A DNA stretch of 64,000 bases from Streptomyces sp. NBC_01264 (GTDB lineage: Bacteria > Actinomycetota > Actinomycetes > Streptomycetales > Streptomycetaceae). The notes under the pieces were generated by a model that was given only the letters and a program-made list of their open reading frames with translations, made no database searches and had not been told where the DNA came from. The stretch covers positions 2,790,001 to 2,854,000 of the forward strand of contig NZ_JAPEOX010000001.1 of assembly GCF_026340675.1 (NCBI RefSeq). Direction: 5' to 3'. How positions within the stretch are numbered: position 1 is the first letter of the stretch; the number at the start of each line of letters is the position of its first letter. A program made the position numbers and the translations under genes. Of this stretch, positions 8,445 through 17,769 are shown one piece after another.

Positions 8445-9380
8445 TCAGCCGAGTCGCTCCTCGAGTCGGGCGTACAGCTCGGTGACGGCGGCGTCGGCGG
8501 CCGGGGAGACGGGGAAGAGGTTGAGGAAGGCGTGGACCAGCCCGTCGTAGGTACGGGCGAAGACGTCCACACCGGCGTCGGTGAGGGCTGCGGCGTAGGC
8601 CTTGCCCTCGTCGCGCAGCGGGTCGTACTGGGCGGTGCCGATGACCGCGGGGGCGAGGCCGGTGAAGTTCCCGGCGCGCAGCGGGGAGACCTGGAAGGAG
8701 CCGCGGACGGCGGGGTCGTCTCCCGCGTAGAGATGCTGGAAATCCAGGACGTCCTGGGTTCCCAGACCGTATCCGGTGGCGTTCTCGGTACGTGAGGGGT
8801 GGTCGCCGACGAAGTCGGTGGCGGGGTAGACCAGCAGTTGCGCGGCGAGCGGCCGGCCTTCGTCGCGGAAGGTCAGGGCGACGGCGGCGGCCAGATTGCC
8901 TCCGGCGCTGTCACCGGCGACGGCGAGGCGGTCGCGGCGGCCGCCGTATTCGTCGATGCGGTCGGCCACGTGGTGGGCGGCGGCGAGGCAGTCGTCGTAG
9001 GCGGCGGGGAAGGGGTGCTCGGGGGCCAGGCGGTAGTCGACGGCCACGACCACGGCGTTCACGTCGCGGCACATCCGCCGGGTGACGTCGTCATGGGTGT
9101 CGAGGTCGCCGGAGAGCCAGCCGCCGCCGTGGAAGAAGACCACCGTGGGAACGGGCCCTGCGCGTTCGGGCCGGTAGACGCGGAGGGGGATCCGCCCGGC
9201 AGGCCCGGGGACGGCGGTGTCCTGGACCGAGCCGACCTCGATCGGCTCCGGCAGTGCCAGGACGGCGCCCATCTTGCGGTTCCCCGCGCGCAGCACCTCG
9301 GGATCGGTGTCGATGATCCGGGGGGCGGGTCCGGCGTTGACCTGGTCGAGCAGGGCGGCGAGGGACGGGTCGACGGGCAT
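8445..9380 (-). CDS. Alpha/beta hydrolase, HSL family esterase
   Basis: 311 residues from an ATG at 9378-9380 with GGAGAAAGG upstream. The oxyanion-hole motif HGGGW, the DYRLAPEHPFPAAYDD block and the nucleophile elbow GDSAGG mark the hormone-sensitive-lipase (family IV) esterases; the aspartate is in YDPLRDEG and the histidine in GLVHAF. This class hydrolyses short-chain acyl esters in the cytoplasm; the natural substrate is unknown. Full length for the family with no signal peptide. It stands alone between the TPR gene and coaE. Confidence 0.93.
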   Translation of the reverse strand: MPVDPSLAALLDQVNAGPAPRIIDTDPEVLRAGNRKMGAVLALPEPIEVGSVQDTAVPGPAGRIPLRVYRPERAGPVPTVVFFHGGGWLSGDLDTHDDVTRRMCRDVNAVVVAVDYRLAPEHPFPAAYDDCLAAAHHVADRIDEYGGRRDRLAVAGDSAGGNLAAAVALTFRDEGRPLAAQLLVYPATDFVGDHPSRTENATGYGLGTQDVLDFQHLYAGDDPAVRGSFQVSPLRAGNFTGLAPAVIGTAQYDPLRDEGKAYAAALTDAGVDVFARTYDGLVHAFLNLFPVSPAADAAVTELYARLEERLG

Positions 9381-9592
9381 GCACGGCGCCTTTCTCCGGT
9401 AGGACGCACCCGGGGCACACGGCAGAGCGGCGGCACGGGTCCGTGTCTCGCATCGTGCGGTCGATGTGCGGATGCCGCTACCGGAGACGCCCGCGCGGGA
9501 CCCGAAGCGGCCGATCAGCGCCCCACGGCACCCCCCGCGCGCGCCACCCGTCGTGCCCCGCCGCGGCACCCCTCACGCCCCGCGCGGCTCCC

Positions 9593-10204
9593 TCATGCCC
9601 CGCCGACGCCCGCCGCCCGCGCCGTGAGCTCTTCCCACACCTTGCGTACCTGGGGCTCCAGCGCCTCCAGTGGCCCGTCGTTGTCGATCACGAGCGTGGC
9701 CACGGCCAGCCGCTGTTCCCGCGTGGCCTGCGCGGCCATCCGGGCCCGGGCCTCCGACTCCTCCATGCCCCGCAGCCCCGTGAGCCGGGACAGCTGCGTG
9801 GCGGGCGCCGCGTCCACGACGACGACCAGGTCGTACAGCGGCGCGAGCCCGTTCTCCGCGAGCAGCGGTACGTCGTGCACCACGATCGCCTCGGGCCCCG
9901 CAGCGGCTTCCAGCTCGGCGGACCGGGCCCCGACCAGCGGGTGCACGATCCCGTTGAGGGTGCGCAGCTTCTCGGGGTCCGCGAACACGATCGACCCCAG
10001 TTTCGGCCGGTCCAGCGCGCCCTCGGGAGTCAGTACGGACTCCCCGAAGGCGGCCACCACCGCCGCGAGCCCGGACGTACCCGCCTCCACGACCTCCCGC
10101 GCGATCCGGTCGGCGTCCACGACGACCGCCCCGTACCCCGCCAGCAGCCGCGAGACCTCGCTCTTGCCGGCGCCGATTCCGCCTGTCAGACCAACTTTCA
10201 GCAT
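9593..10204 (-). CDS. coaE: Dephospho-CoA kinase
   Basis: 203 residues from an ATG at 10202-10204. The P-loop [13 protein letters not shown] starts at residue 5, followed by the [12 protein letters not shown] substrate-binding segment and the lid region [17 protein letters not shown]. CoaE phosphorylates the 3'-hydroxyl of the ribose of dephospho-CoA, the last step of coenzyme A synthesis. The protein has the length of the single-domain bacterial enzyme and lacks the C-terminal GrpB-like extension of mycobacterial CoaE. It lies downstream of the PAC2 gene and rpsA on the same strand. Confidence 0.96.
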   Translation of the reverse strand: MLKVGLTGGIGAGKSEVSRLLAGYGAVVVDADRIAREVVEAGTSGLAAVVAAFGESVLTPEGALDRPKLGSIVFADPEKLRTLNGIVHPLVGARSAELEAAAGPEAIVVHDVPLLAENGLAPLYDLVVVVDAAPATQLSRLTGLRGMEESEARARMAAQATREQRLAVATLVIDNDGPLEALEPQVRKVWEELTARAAGVGGA

Positions 10205-10265
10205 GCCCGGCAGACTAACCCCCGCGCCCTGGGATCCGTACAGCCCCCCGAGCACGGAGGGAGCC

Positions 10266-11204
10266 TCAGCCCTCGCCCTCGCGCTCCGCCAGGAACCGCT
10301 CGAATTCGAGGCCGATCTCGTCCGCCGACGGGATCTCCGCGGGCTCCGCGATCATGTTGCCCCGCGTCTCGGCGCCGGCCGCCGCGTCGTACTGGTGCTC
10401 CAGCCCCTGCACGAGACTGACCAGCTCCTCGTCGCCCTCCCGGATCTGCCGGTCGATCTCCGTCTGCGTGCGGTGCGCCTCGGTGCGCAGCGCGTGCGCG
10501 ACCGACGGCAGGACCAGGCCCGTGGCGGCGGTGATCGCCTCGAGGGCGGTCAGCGCGGCATCGGGGTACGGGGAGCGCGCCACGTAGTGCGGTACGTGGG
10601 CGGCGACGCCCAGGACGTCGTGCCCGGCCTGACCGAGGCGGAACTCGACCAGCGACTCGGCGCTGCCGGGGACCTGGGCCTCGTCGAAGGGGCTGCGGTG
10701 TCCGGGCATCAGGTCGGTCCGGTTGCCGTGCGGGGTGATGCCGACGGGCCGGGTGTGCGGGACGCCCATGGGGATGCCGTGGAAGTTGACGGAGAGCCGC
10801 ACGCCCAGGCGCTCGACGATCTGCCGGACGGCGACGGAGAAGCGCTCCCACTCCACGTCCGGCTCGGGGCCGGAGAGCAGCAGGAAGGGCGCGCCCGTGG
10901 CGTCCTGGACGAGGCGCACTTCCAGCAGGGGCTCCTCGAACTCCGTCCAGTGGTCGCGCTGGAAGGTCAGGAGCGGACGGCGTGCCCGGTAGTCCACCAG
11001 GCGGTCCGCGTCGAACCGGGCCACGACCTGGTGGGGCAGCGTGCCGAGCAGCCGCTCGACGATCTGCTCGCCGGTCTCGCCCGCGTCTATGTACCCCTCG
11101 AAGTGGTAGAGCATGACCAGCCCGGCCGAGTCCTGGGCGAGCGCCAGGTCGGCCACCGCCAGGCCCTTGGCGTCCCATTCGTACAAACCCTGTGGATCAA
11201 GCAC
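10266..11204 (-). CDS. PAC2 family protein
   Basis: 312 residues. The GTG at 11202-11204 is preferred because GGAGGAG lies 9 nt upstream and the family starts close to [10 protein letters not shown]. The PAC2 (proteasome assembly chaperone) fold is recognised from the [31 protein letters not shown] and [12 protein letters not shown] blocks. In eukaryotes PAC2 helps build the 20S proteasome, and actinobacteria have both proteasomes and PAC2-like proteins, but a chaperone role in bacteria has not to my knowledge been shown. The C-terminal 60 residues are acidic and helical, like other actinobacterial members. Confidence 0.85.
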   Translation of the reverse strand: MLDPQGLYEWDAKGLAVADLALAQDSAGLVMLYHFEGYIDAGETGEQIVERLLGTLPHQVVARFDADRLVDYRARRPLLTFQRDHWTEFEEPLLEVRLVQDATGAPFLLLSGPEPDVEWERFSVAVRQIVERLGVRLSVNFHGIPMGVPHTRPVGITPHGNRTDLMPGHRSPFDEAQVPGSAESLVEFRLGQAGHDVLGVAAHVPHYVARSPYPDAALTALEAITAATGLVLPSVAHALRTEAHRTQTEIDRQIREGDEELVSLVQGLEHQYDAAAGAETRGNMIAEPAEIPSADEIGLEFERFLAEREGEG

Positions 11205-11313
11205 TGCCACCACTCCTCCTCCGCCGCGTTCTCTGGCAAGAACGTCCAAGGAGCCGTGACCATTCCCCAGTTGGCGCGGCGTTCACAGAACATGCGGCTC
11301 CGCCCCACAACGC

Positions 11314-11349
11314 GGTAAGGCCCGCCCCCCTGAGGGGACGGGCCTTACC
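11314..11349 (-). terminator. rpsA terminator
   Basis: Inverted repeat ggtaaggcccg ... cgggccttacc with an inner cccc/gggg pairing, starting 38 bp after the rpsA stop. It is long and GC-rich without a U-run, as is usual in Streptomyces. Confidence 0.85.
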
Positions 11350-11386
11350 GGTGAAGATCAGCTCGGCTCACACCGTGCTGCTGCGA

Positions 11387-12904
11387 TCAGCTCTGGCCGC
11401 CGGCCAGCTTCTCGCGGAGCGCGGCGAGGGCCTCGTCGGACGCCAGGGCGCCAGAGGTCTCGTCAGCACCCTCGGAGGAGTACGAACCACCCGAGATGCC
11501 CGCACCGGCGCTGCTGCTGCTGCCCGCGGCCGGAGCGGCCGCACCCTCGGCAGCGGCGGCCTCGTCGGCCTCGCGGCTCTTGATGACCTGGGCCTGGTGC
11601 TGCTCGAAGCGCTGCTGCGCCTCGGCGTACTGGCCCTCCCAGGCTTCGCGCTGCTTGTCGAAGCCCTCGAGCCAGTCGTTGGTCTCGGGGTCGAAGCCCT
11701 CGGGGTAGATGTAGTTCCCCTGGTCGTCGTAAGACGCGGCCATGCCGTACAGGGTCGGGTCGAACTCGACCGACGCCGGGTCGGCACCGAAGGACTCGTT
11801 GGCCTGCTTCAGGGACAGCGAGATCCGGCGACGCTCGAGGTCGATGTCGATGACCTTGACGAAGATCTCGTCGTTGACCTGGACGACCTGCTCCGGGATC
11901 TCCACGTGGCGCTCGGCCAGCTCGGAGATGTGGACCAGACCCTCGATGCCCTCGTCCACGCGGACGAACGCACCGAACGGAACCAGCTTGGTGACCTTAC
12001 CCGGGACGACCTGACCGATCTGGTGCGTCCGGGCGAACTGCTGCCACGGGTCTTCCTGCGTCGCCTTCAGCGACAGGGAGACACGCTCGCGGTCCATGTC
12101 GACGTCGAGGACCTCGACGGTGACTTCCTGGCCGACCTCGACAACCTCGGACGGGTGGTCGATGTGCTTCCAGGACAGCTCGGAGACGTGGACGAGACCG
12201 TCGACGCCACCCAGGTCCACGAAGGCACCGAAGTTGACGATCGAGGAAACGACGCCGGAGCGGACCTGACCCTTCTGCAGGGTGGTGAGGAACGTCTGGC
12301 GAACCTCGGACTGGGTCTGCTCGAGCCAGGCGCGGCGGGACAGGACCACGTTATTGCGGTTCTTGTCCAGCTCGATGATCTTCGCCTCGAGCTCCTTGCC
12401 CACGTAGGGCTGGAGGTCGCGGACGCGACGCATCTCGACGAGGGAGGCCGGCAGGAAGCCGCGGAGGCCGATGTCGAGGATGAGTCCACCCTTGACGACC
12501 TCGATGACGGTACCGGTGACGATGCCGTCTTCTTCCTTGATCTTCTCGATCGTGCCCCAGGCGCGCTCGTACTGCGCACGCTTCTTGGACAGGATCAGAC
12601 GGCCTTCCTTGTCCTCCTTCTGGAGAACCAGGGCCTCGATCTCGTCGCCGACCTTGACGACCTCGTTCGGGTCGACATCGTGCTTGATCGAGAGTTCGCG
12701 GCTCGGAATGACGCCCTCGGTCTTGTAACCGATGTCGAGGAGAACCTCGTCACGGTCGACCTTCACGATGACGCCGTCGACGATGTCGCCGTCGTTGAAG
12801 TACTTGATCGTCTCGTCGATCGCGGCGAGGAACGCTGCCTCGTCACCGATGTCGTTGACCGCAACCTGCGGGGTGGTGGCGGTGGTCTCGGTGCTGCTCG
12901 TCAT
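11387..12904 (-). CDS. rpsA: 30S ribosomal protein S1
   Basis: 505 residues from an ATG at 12902-12904. Four S1 RNA-binding domains follow an N-terminal ribosome-anchoring segment: GDIVDGVIVKVDRDEVLLDIG, GIVTGTVIEVVKGGLILDIG (degenerate basic second domain), GQVRSGVVSSIVNFGAFVDLG and GQVVPGKVTKLVPFGAFVRV. The four-domain form is shorter than the six-domain E. coli protein and is normal for actinobacteria. The C-terminal 90 residues are low-complexity (Ala/Ser/Gly) and end in a short Glu/Ala helix (DEALAALREKLAGG) that is also conserved in Streptomyces S1. S1 binds mRNA leaders on the 30S subunit. A consensus promoter, a leader of about 200 nt and a hairpin next to the start suggest autoregulation. 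Confidence 0.97.
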   Translation of the reverse strand: MTSSTETTATTPQVAVNDIGDEAAFLAAIDETIKYFNDGDIVDGVIVKVDRDEVLLDIGYKTEGVIPSRELSIKHDVDPNEVVKVGDEIEALVLQKEDKEGRLILSKKRAQYERAWGTIEKIKEEDGIVTGTVIEVVKGGLILDIGLRGFLPASLVEMRRVRDLQPYVGKELEAKIIELDKNRNNVVLSRRAWLEQTQSEVRQTFLTTLQKGQVRSGVVSSIVNFGAFVDLGGVDGLVHVSELSWKHIDHPSEVVEVGQEVTVEVLDVDMDRERVSLSLKATQEDPWQQFARTHQIGQVVPGKVTKLVPFGAFVRVDEGIEGLVHISELAERHVEIPEQVVQVNDEIFVKVIDIDLERRRISLSLKQANESFGADPASVEFDPTLYGMAASYDDQGNYIYPEGFDPETNDWLEGFDKQREAWEGQYAEAQQRFEQHQAQVIKSREADEAAAAEGAAAPAAGSSSSAGAGISGGSYSSEGADETSGALASDEALAALREKLAGGQS

Positions 12905-12909
12905 GTGGG

Positions 12910-12965
12910 TAAGGGCTCCGGTTACGGACAGAAAGTCGTAGGTACTGCTACGCCGGGAGCCCTTA
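12910..12965 (-). promoter_or_regulatory. rpsA: Leader hairpin over the rpsA ribosome binding site
   Basis: In the transcript, AAGGGCTCCCGG (plus 12954-12965) is complementary to CCGGAGCCCTT (plus 12911-12921), giving about 12 pairs with one bulged base. The 3' arm contains GGAG, the only Shine-Dalgarno-like sequence before the rpsA ATG (11 nt away). A small inner hairpin GTAG-CAGTAC-CTAC stacks in the loop. Formation of this stem would hide the ribosome site; S1 autoregulates its own translation in E. coli, so the same logic is plausible here but is inferred. Confidence 0.6.
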
Positions 12966-13110
12966 TCGGCATCTGCCGAAGAAGCCGGACAGCCAAGGAA
13001 GCCCCAGTTCCGCGAAGTGCGGGGCGGGGGCCTCGAAAACCGAGGGGTCATCAACAGATACAAGCGCAGCCTGCTAGGTCTGAGGAGCACAGGCTCGCAG
13101 CGCAACTTGT

Positions 13111-13139
13111 AGCATACGGGGGCAGCCGGACAGGGTCAA
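13111..13139 (-). promoter_or_regulatory. rpsA: rpsA promoter, sigma-70 (HrdB) type
   Basis: TTGACC (-35, plus 13134-13139) and TATGCT (-10, plus 13111-13116) are separated by exactly 17 nt on the minus strand. This is close to the vegetative consensus and predicts a start near 13104, leaving a leader of about 200 nt. Confidence 0.8.
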
Positions 13140-13262
13140 TGCGCGAAGGCGCACACCCCGGGCAGATCACCGCACAACCGGCACAATTAGCAGGCAGGCA
13201 GGCGCCGATGGCCCTTCCGGCCCGCTTTCCCCAGACATTCGCAGACTACGACGACGGGCACC

Positions 13263-14111
13263 ATGAGCCAAGAGGACTGCGCCCCCGAAGAGGCGTACGA
13301 AGCCGGATCGGCCGCCGAGGACGATTCCGAGGCCACACGGCGTGACGCCGGGGAAGCGGAGAGCAGCCGGGCCAGCCGTGGCTGGTGGGACCGCAACGCC
13401 GACGACTACCAGAGCGAGCACGGAGCGTTCCTGGGCGACGACCGCTTCGTCTGGGGCCCCGAGGGCCTGGACGAGGCGGAGGCCGCCCTGCTCGGGCCCG
13501 CCGCCTCCCTCAAGGGCAAGGACGTCCTGGAGATCGGCGCCGGCGCCGCCCAGTGCTCGCGCTGGCTGGCCGCCCAGGGCGCCCGCCCCGTCGCCCTGGA
13601 CCTCTCCCACCGCCAGCTCCAGCACGCCCTGCGCATCGGCGAGGACGTTCCGCTGGTCGAGGCCGACGCCGGGCGCCTGCCCTTCCGCGACGGCTCCTTC
13701 GACCTCGCCTGCTCCGCCTACGGGGCCGTCCCCTTCGTCGCCGACCCCGTCAACGTCATGCGCGAGGTGCGCCGCGTCCTGCGCCCCGGCGGCCGCTGGG
13801 TCTTCTCCGTCACCCATCCCGTCCGCTGGGCCTTCCCCGACGAGCCGGGCCCCGAGGGGCTGTCCGTCGCGGCCTCCTACTTCGACCGCACCCCGTACGT
13901 CGAGCAGGACGAGCAGGGCCGCGCCGTATATGTGGAGCACCACCGCACGATCGGCGACCGGGTACGCGACGTGGTCGCGGGCGGTTTCCGCCTCGTCGAC
14001 CTGGTCGAGCCGGAATGGCCCGCGTGGAACAGCCAGGAGTGGGGCGGCTGGTCCCCGCTGCGCGGCAACCTCATCCCCGGTACGGCGATCTTCGTCTGCG
14101 AGCGGGACTGA
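13263..14111 (+). CDS. Class I SAM-dependent methyltransferase
   Basis: 282 residues from an ATG at 13263. After an acidic, disordered N-terminus of about 40 residues comes WWDRNADDYQSEH, motif I VLEIGAGAAQCSRWLAAQG, an acidic LVEADAGRLPF (motif II), and the post-motif DLACSAYGAVPFVAD with VRRVLRPGGRWVFSVTHP. This is a Rossmann-fold SAM methyltransferase of the Methyltransf_11 type, probably acting on a small molecule; the substrate is unknown. It is divergent from rpsA and separated from hrpB by 4 bp, so the two are probably co-transcribed. This pairing hints at a link to RNA metabolism but does not prove it. Confidence 0.88.
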   Translation: MSQEDCAPEEAYEAGSAAEDDSEATRRDAGEAESSRASRGWWDRNADDYQSEHGAFLGDDRFVWGPEGLDEAEAALLGPAASLKGKDVLEIGAGAAQCSRWLAAQGARPVALDLSHRQLQHALRIGEDVPLVEADAGRLPFRDGSFDLACSAYGAVPFVADPVNVMREVRRVLRPGGRWVFSVTHPVRWAFPDEPGPEGLSVAASYFDRTPYVEQDEQGRAVYVEHHRTIGDRVRDVVAGGFRLVDLVEPEWPAWNSQEWGGWSPLRGNLIPGTAIFVCERD

Positions 14112-14115
14112 GCCG

Positions 14116-16788
14116 GTGACGGGACAGCGCGCGATCCGCACGGCCGACCTCGACGCCCTTCCCGTACGGGAAGCCCTGCCCGCGCTCGTCTCGGCGCTCG
14201 ACGCCCACGGCGCCGCCGTGCTCTGCGCCCCACCGGGCACCGGCAAGACCACGCTGGTGCCCCTGGTGCTCGCGGGGCTGGTGGGGAACGGCCCGCGCCG
14301 CCGGGTCGTGGTCGCCGAACCCCGCCGGATCGCCGCCCGCGCGGCGGCCCGGCGGATGGCCTGGCTGCTCGGCGAGCAGGTCGGCGCCTCCGTCGGCTTC
14401 ACCGTGCGCGGGGAGCGGGTGGTCGGGCCGTCCACCGTGGTCGAGGTGGTCACCACCGGGGTGCTGCTCCAGCGGCTCCAGCGGGACCAGGAACTCTCCG
14501 GGACCGACCTGGTGATCCTGGACGAGTGCCACGAGCGGCACCTGGACGCCGACGCGGTCGCCGCCTTCCTCCTGGACGTACGGGAAACCCTGCGCCCGGA
14601 GCTGCGGCTCCTCGCTGCCTCGGCGACCACCGACGCCGCGGGCTGGGCCCGCCTCCTGGGGGACGCCCCCGTCGTGGAGGCAGCCGGGGTCTCCTACCCG
14701 GTGGAGACCGTGTGGGCCCCGCCGGCCCGCCCGGTGCGGCCGCCGCACGGGATGCGGGTGGATCCGGCGCAGCTGACGCACGTGGCCTCGGTGGTGCGGC
14801 GGGCGCTGGCGGAACGTTCCGGCGACCTACTGTGCTTCCTGCCCGGCGTCGGTGAGATCGCCCGGGTCGCCGGGCAGCTCGGCGGCCTCGACGCGGAGCT
14901 CCTCCAGATACACGGCCGCGCTCCGGCCTCCGTCCAGGACGCGGCGCTCTCCCCCGCGCCGCACCGCCGGGTCATCCTGTCCACCGCCGTCGCGGAGTCC
15001 AGCCTCACCGTGCCCGGCGTACGGATCGTCGTGGACTCGGGGCTGGCCCGCGAACCCCGGGTCGACCACGCCCGGGGCCTGGGAGCGCTGGCCACCGTAC
15101 GGGCGTCCCGCGCGGCCGGCCGCCAGCGCGCGGGCCGCGCCGGGCGCGAGGCCCCGGGCACGGTGTACCGCTGCTGGGCCGAGGCGGAGGACGGGCGGCT
15201 GTCCGCGTACCCCTCCCCCGAGATCCGGATCGCGGACCTCGCGCAGTTCGCCCTCCAGGCCGCCTGCTGGGGCGACCCGGACGCGACCGGCCTGGCCCTG
15301 CTGGATCCACCGCCGGCCGGGGCCATGGCCGCGGCACGCGAGGTGCTGCTCGCGGTGGGAGCGGTGTCCCCGGCGGGCCGGCCGACCCCGCGGGGGCTGC
15401 GGATGGCCCGGCTGGGCCTGCACCCGCGCCTCGCCCGGGCCCTCCTCGACGGCTCCGCTGCCCTGGGCCCCCGGCGGGCGGCGGAACTGGTGGCCCTGCT
15501 GAGCGAGGAGCCGCCCCGGGAGTACGGGGACGACCTGGCCGCGTCCTGGCGCCGGGCCCGTGCGGGCGGCGACCCGTACGCATCGCGCTGGCGCGCGGAG
15601 GCCCGCCGCCTGGAGCGCGCCGCGGCCGGAGGGGACCCTGCGGGGCCATCCCCCACCCCGCCCCTTCCCGCTGTGCCGGACGACGCGGCTCCGCCGCGGG
15701 GCGGGGCCGCGCCCCGGACCCCTTCGGGCGGCATCAGCCGAAATCCAGCCCCTCCGGCGTTTGAGGAGCGGGGTCCGGGGCGGAGCCCCGGCAGCGGCGC
15801 TGCACCCGACGACGCCGCCGCCGGGCTCGTGGCCGCGCTGGCCTTCCCCGAGCGGGTCGCCAGGGCCAAGGGCCAGGGAGCCTTCCTCATGGCCTCCGGG
15901 ACCGGGGCCGAACTCGGCGAAGGGTCAGGGCTGCGCAGCGCGCCCTGGCTGGCCGTCGCAGTCGCCGACAGGCCCCCTCACTCCGCGTCCGCCCGCGTCC
16001 GGCTCGGAGCCCTCATCGACGAGGAGACCGCCCGCGCCGCCGCAGGCCACCTGTTCCGCTCCGGTGAGGAGGTCCACTGGGAGGACGGCGACCTCGTCGC
16101 GCGCTCCGTGGAACGACTCGGCGCCATCGAGCTCGCCGAGCGCCCCCTGCGCAACCCCGACCGCGCCCTCGTCCGGGCCGCGCTGCTCGACGGGCTCCGG
16201 ACCGAGGGGCTCGGCCTGCTGCGCTGGAGCCCGGACTCGCAGGCGCTGCGGGCCCGGCTCGGATTCCTGCACCGCACGCTCGGCCCGCCCTGGCCCGACG
16301 TGGCGGACGACGGGGACCTGCTGGAGCGTGCCGACGACTGGCTGGAGCCGGAGCTGTCGCGGGCCCGCCGCCGCGGCGACCTCGCGCGGATCGACGCGGG
16401 GCAGGCGCTGAACCGGCTGCTGCCCTGGGCCACGGGTGAGGCCGCCCGGCTCGACGAGCTGGCCCCGGAGCGGATCGAGGTGCCGAGCGGCTCCCGGATC
16501 CGCGTCGACTACGCCGCCGAGCACGGTCAGCCCGTGCTGGCGGTCAAGCTCCAGGAACTGTTCGGGCTGGCCGAGACCCCCCGGGTCGCGGGGGTTCCCG
16601 TACTCGTCCATCTCCTGTCGCCCGCCGGCCGGCCCGCCGCGGTCACCGCCGATCTGGCGTCCTTCTGGCAGGGCGGCTACCGCGCCGTCCGCGCCGAGCT
16701 CCGCGGCCGCTACCCCAAGCACCCGTGGCCCGAGGACCCGGCGACCGCCGAGCCCACCCGGCACACCAACGCCCGGCTCAAGCGCTGA
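14116..16788 (+). CDS. hrpB: ATP-dependent helicase HrpB
   Basis: 890 residues from a GTG at 14116, 4 bp after the methyltransferase stop. The helicase core has PPGTGKTTLVPL (motif I, about residue 42), DECHERHLDADAV (DEAH-type motif II, about 135), SATTDA (III) and AGRQRAGRAGREAPG (VI). It ends in the HrpB-specific C-terminal domain (LLPWATGEAARLDELAPERI to YPKHPWPEDP). HrpB is a DExH-box helicase of uncertain substrate in bacteria. Residues about 506-565, between the helicase-associated region and the C-terminal domain, are encoded by a copy of the intergenic palindromic repeat and read as a Pro/Gly/Ala-rich linker (see repeat at 15631). The 3' end overlaps the convergent DUF3068 gene by 11 bp. 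Confidence 0.94.
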   Translation: MTGQRAIRTADLDALPVREALPALVSALDAHGAAVLCAPPGTGKTTLVPLVLAGLVGNGPRRRVVVAEPRRIAARAAARRMAWLLGEQVGASVGFTVRGERVVGPSTVVEVVTTGVLLQRLQRDQELSGTDLVILDECHERHLDADAVAAFLLDVRETLRPELRLLAASATTDAAGWARLLGDAPVVEAAGVSYPVETVWAPPARPVRPPHGMRVDPAQLTHVASVVRRALAERSGDLLCFLPGVGEIARVAGQLGGLDAELLQIHGRAPASVQDAALSPAPHRRVILSTAVAESSLTVPGVRIVVDSGLAREPRVDHARGLGALATVRASRAAGRQRAGRAGREAPGTVYRCWAEAEDGRLSAYPSPEIRIADLAQFALQAACWGDPDATGLALLDPPPAGAMAAAREVLLAVGAVSPAGRPTPRGLRMARLGLHPRLARALLDGSAALGPRRAAELVALLSEEPPREYGDDLAASWRRARAGGDPYASRWRAEARRLERAAAGGDPAGPSPTPPLPAVPDDAAPPRGGAAPRTPSGGISRNPAPPAFEERGPGRSPGSGAAPDDAAAGLVAALAFPERVARAKGQGAFLMASGTGAELGEGSGLRSAPWLAVAVADRPPHSASARVRLGALIDEETARAAAGHLFRSGEEVHWEDGDLVARSVERLGAIELAERPLRNPDRALVRAALLDGLRTEGLGLLRWSPDSQALRARLGFLHRTLGPPWPDVADDGDLLERADDWLEPELSRARRRGDLARIDAGQALNRLLPWATGEAARLDELAPERIEVPSGSRIRVDYAAEHGQPVLAVKLQELFGLAETPRVAGVPVLVHLLSPAGRPAAVTADLASFWQGGYRAVRAELRGRYPKHPWPEDPATAEPTRHTNARLKR
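15631..15800. repeat. Intergenic-type repeat embedded in hrpB
   Basis: Bases 15743-15774 are identical over 32 bp to 5273-5304 of the palindromic element near 5.2 kb. The flanks (ggaccctgcggggcc at 15634, gggtccggggcggagcccc at 15771) also match the arms of the elements at 5.2 and 44.1 kb. The copy is translated in frame within hrpB without a stop codon. Confidence 0.88.
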
Positions 16789-17755
16789 GCGGCCCCTCCC
16801 GCTCGGGGCGCCGGCCGCGCGCCTCCAGCAGCAGGGCGAACCCGAGGAGCGCGAGCCCGCCGGCCGCCAGCCCGATCGGGGCATACGTGTGCAGCGCGAG
16901 GACCATGACCCGGTTCGACTTGACCAGGTCGACGGTGTAGTCGCTGTAGTCCTCGCGGATCTTCACGTGCCCGGCGAAGACGGTGAGCTTCCCGTCGGGC
17001 GCGCTGCCCGCGATGCTCCCGCCGCGCATCTCCTGCCGGATCTCCTGCTCGGCGTTGACGGGCGCCCCGGTCACCGGGTCGACCCAGAACATCGCCTTGG
17101 TCGTGTACCAGAGGCTGGTCCCGGTGTCCTGCTCGAACGTCGCCGGGTTGATGCCTTCGATCGGCATCTTCTTCGGCAGCCCGACCTTCGTCCACGGCAC
17201 GGTCTGCTCGAAGTAGTAGACGTCCAGGCCCTTGAACTTGCGCGGACCCACGTAGTGGATCGGTGAGGAGCTGCGGGTCTGCGCGTCGAAGTAGAGGTAG
17301 TCGCGCGGCTCGGTGAAGAACGGCCACTTGAACTCGATGCCCTCGCGCTTGACCGCGTCCCCGTCCACGGCCTCGCCGGTGGCGTGCACCGGGTCTTGGC
17401 TGTGGGCGTCGAAGATGTAGCGCTCGGGGATCTGGGAGACCATCTTCCCGTCCGGATCCATGATGTGGGTCAAGGTGTCCCAGACTACGACGTCCTTGCC
17501 GGCGCTGGCCTCGATCTCCTTCGACGCCTCGACGTTGCCCTTGAGGGTCTGGACGATGGTGACCTTGTCGACCTTCTTCGGCTGCAGGGTGGAGTAGTCG
17601 ACGAGGGTCGCGTCCTTCGCCTCCAGCACCATCTCCTGGTACTGGTTCGGCGGGATCTTCGCGAGCCTGGGGTACGCGTACCAGCGCAGCAGCGGCGCGA
17701 GGGCTGCACAGAACACGGCTACGGCTAGCAGGACGAGGCTTGCTCTGCGTCGCAT
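16778..17755 (-). CDS. DUF3068 membrane-anchored protein
   Basis: 325 residues from an ATG at 17753-17755. There is an N-terminal transmembrane segment (about residues 6-22) and a second near the C-terminus (about 292-312), with a large extracytoplasmic domain between them, containing YFEQTVPWTKVG and GTSLWYTTKAMFWVDPVTG blocks typical of DUF3068, the family that includes the corynebacterial porin PorA-like annotation. In Streptomyces a porin role is unlikely because there is no outer mycomembrane; the real function is unknown. It follows the small protein at 17770 by 14 bp and probably shares its promoter. Confidence 0.88.
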   Translation of the reverse strand: MRRRASLVLLAVAVFCAALAPLLRWYAYPRLAKIPPNQYQEMVLEAKDATLVDYSTLQPKKVDKVTIVQTLKGNVEASKEIEASAGKDVVVWDTLTHIMDPDGKMVSQIPERYIFDAHSQDPVHATGEAVDGDAVKREGIEFKWPFFTEPRDYLYFDAQTRSSSPIHYVGPRKFKGLDVYYFEQTVPWTKVGLPKKMPIEGINPATFEQDTGTSLWYTTKAMFWVDPVTGAPVNAEQEIRQEMRGGSIAGSAPDGKLTVFAGHVKIREDYSDYTVDLVKSNRVMVLALHTYAPIGLAAGGLALLGFALLLEARGRRPEREGPLSA

Positions 17756-17769
17756 GGCCGGGCCCTCCT

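Larger units (their letters stand above)
12905..13262. other. rpsA promoter and long leader; divergent from methyltransferase gene
   Basis: No gene is seen. The minus strand carries the rpsA promoter (13111-13139) and a leader of about 200 nt with a hairpin at 12910-12965 and another GC hairpin near 12990-13040. The plus strand beyond 13140 contains the leader of the methyltransferase gene, with tandem gcaggcaggcag at 13190-13201. Confidence 0.75.
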
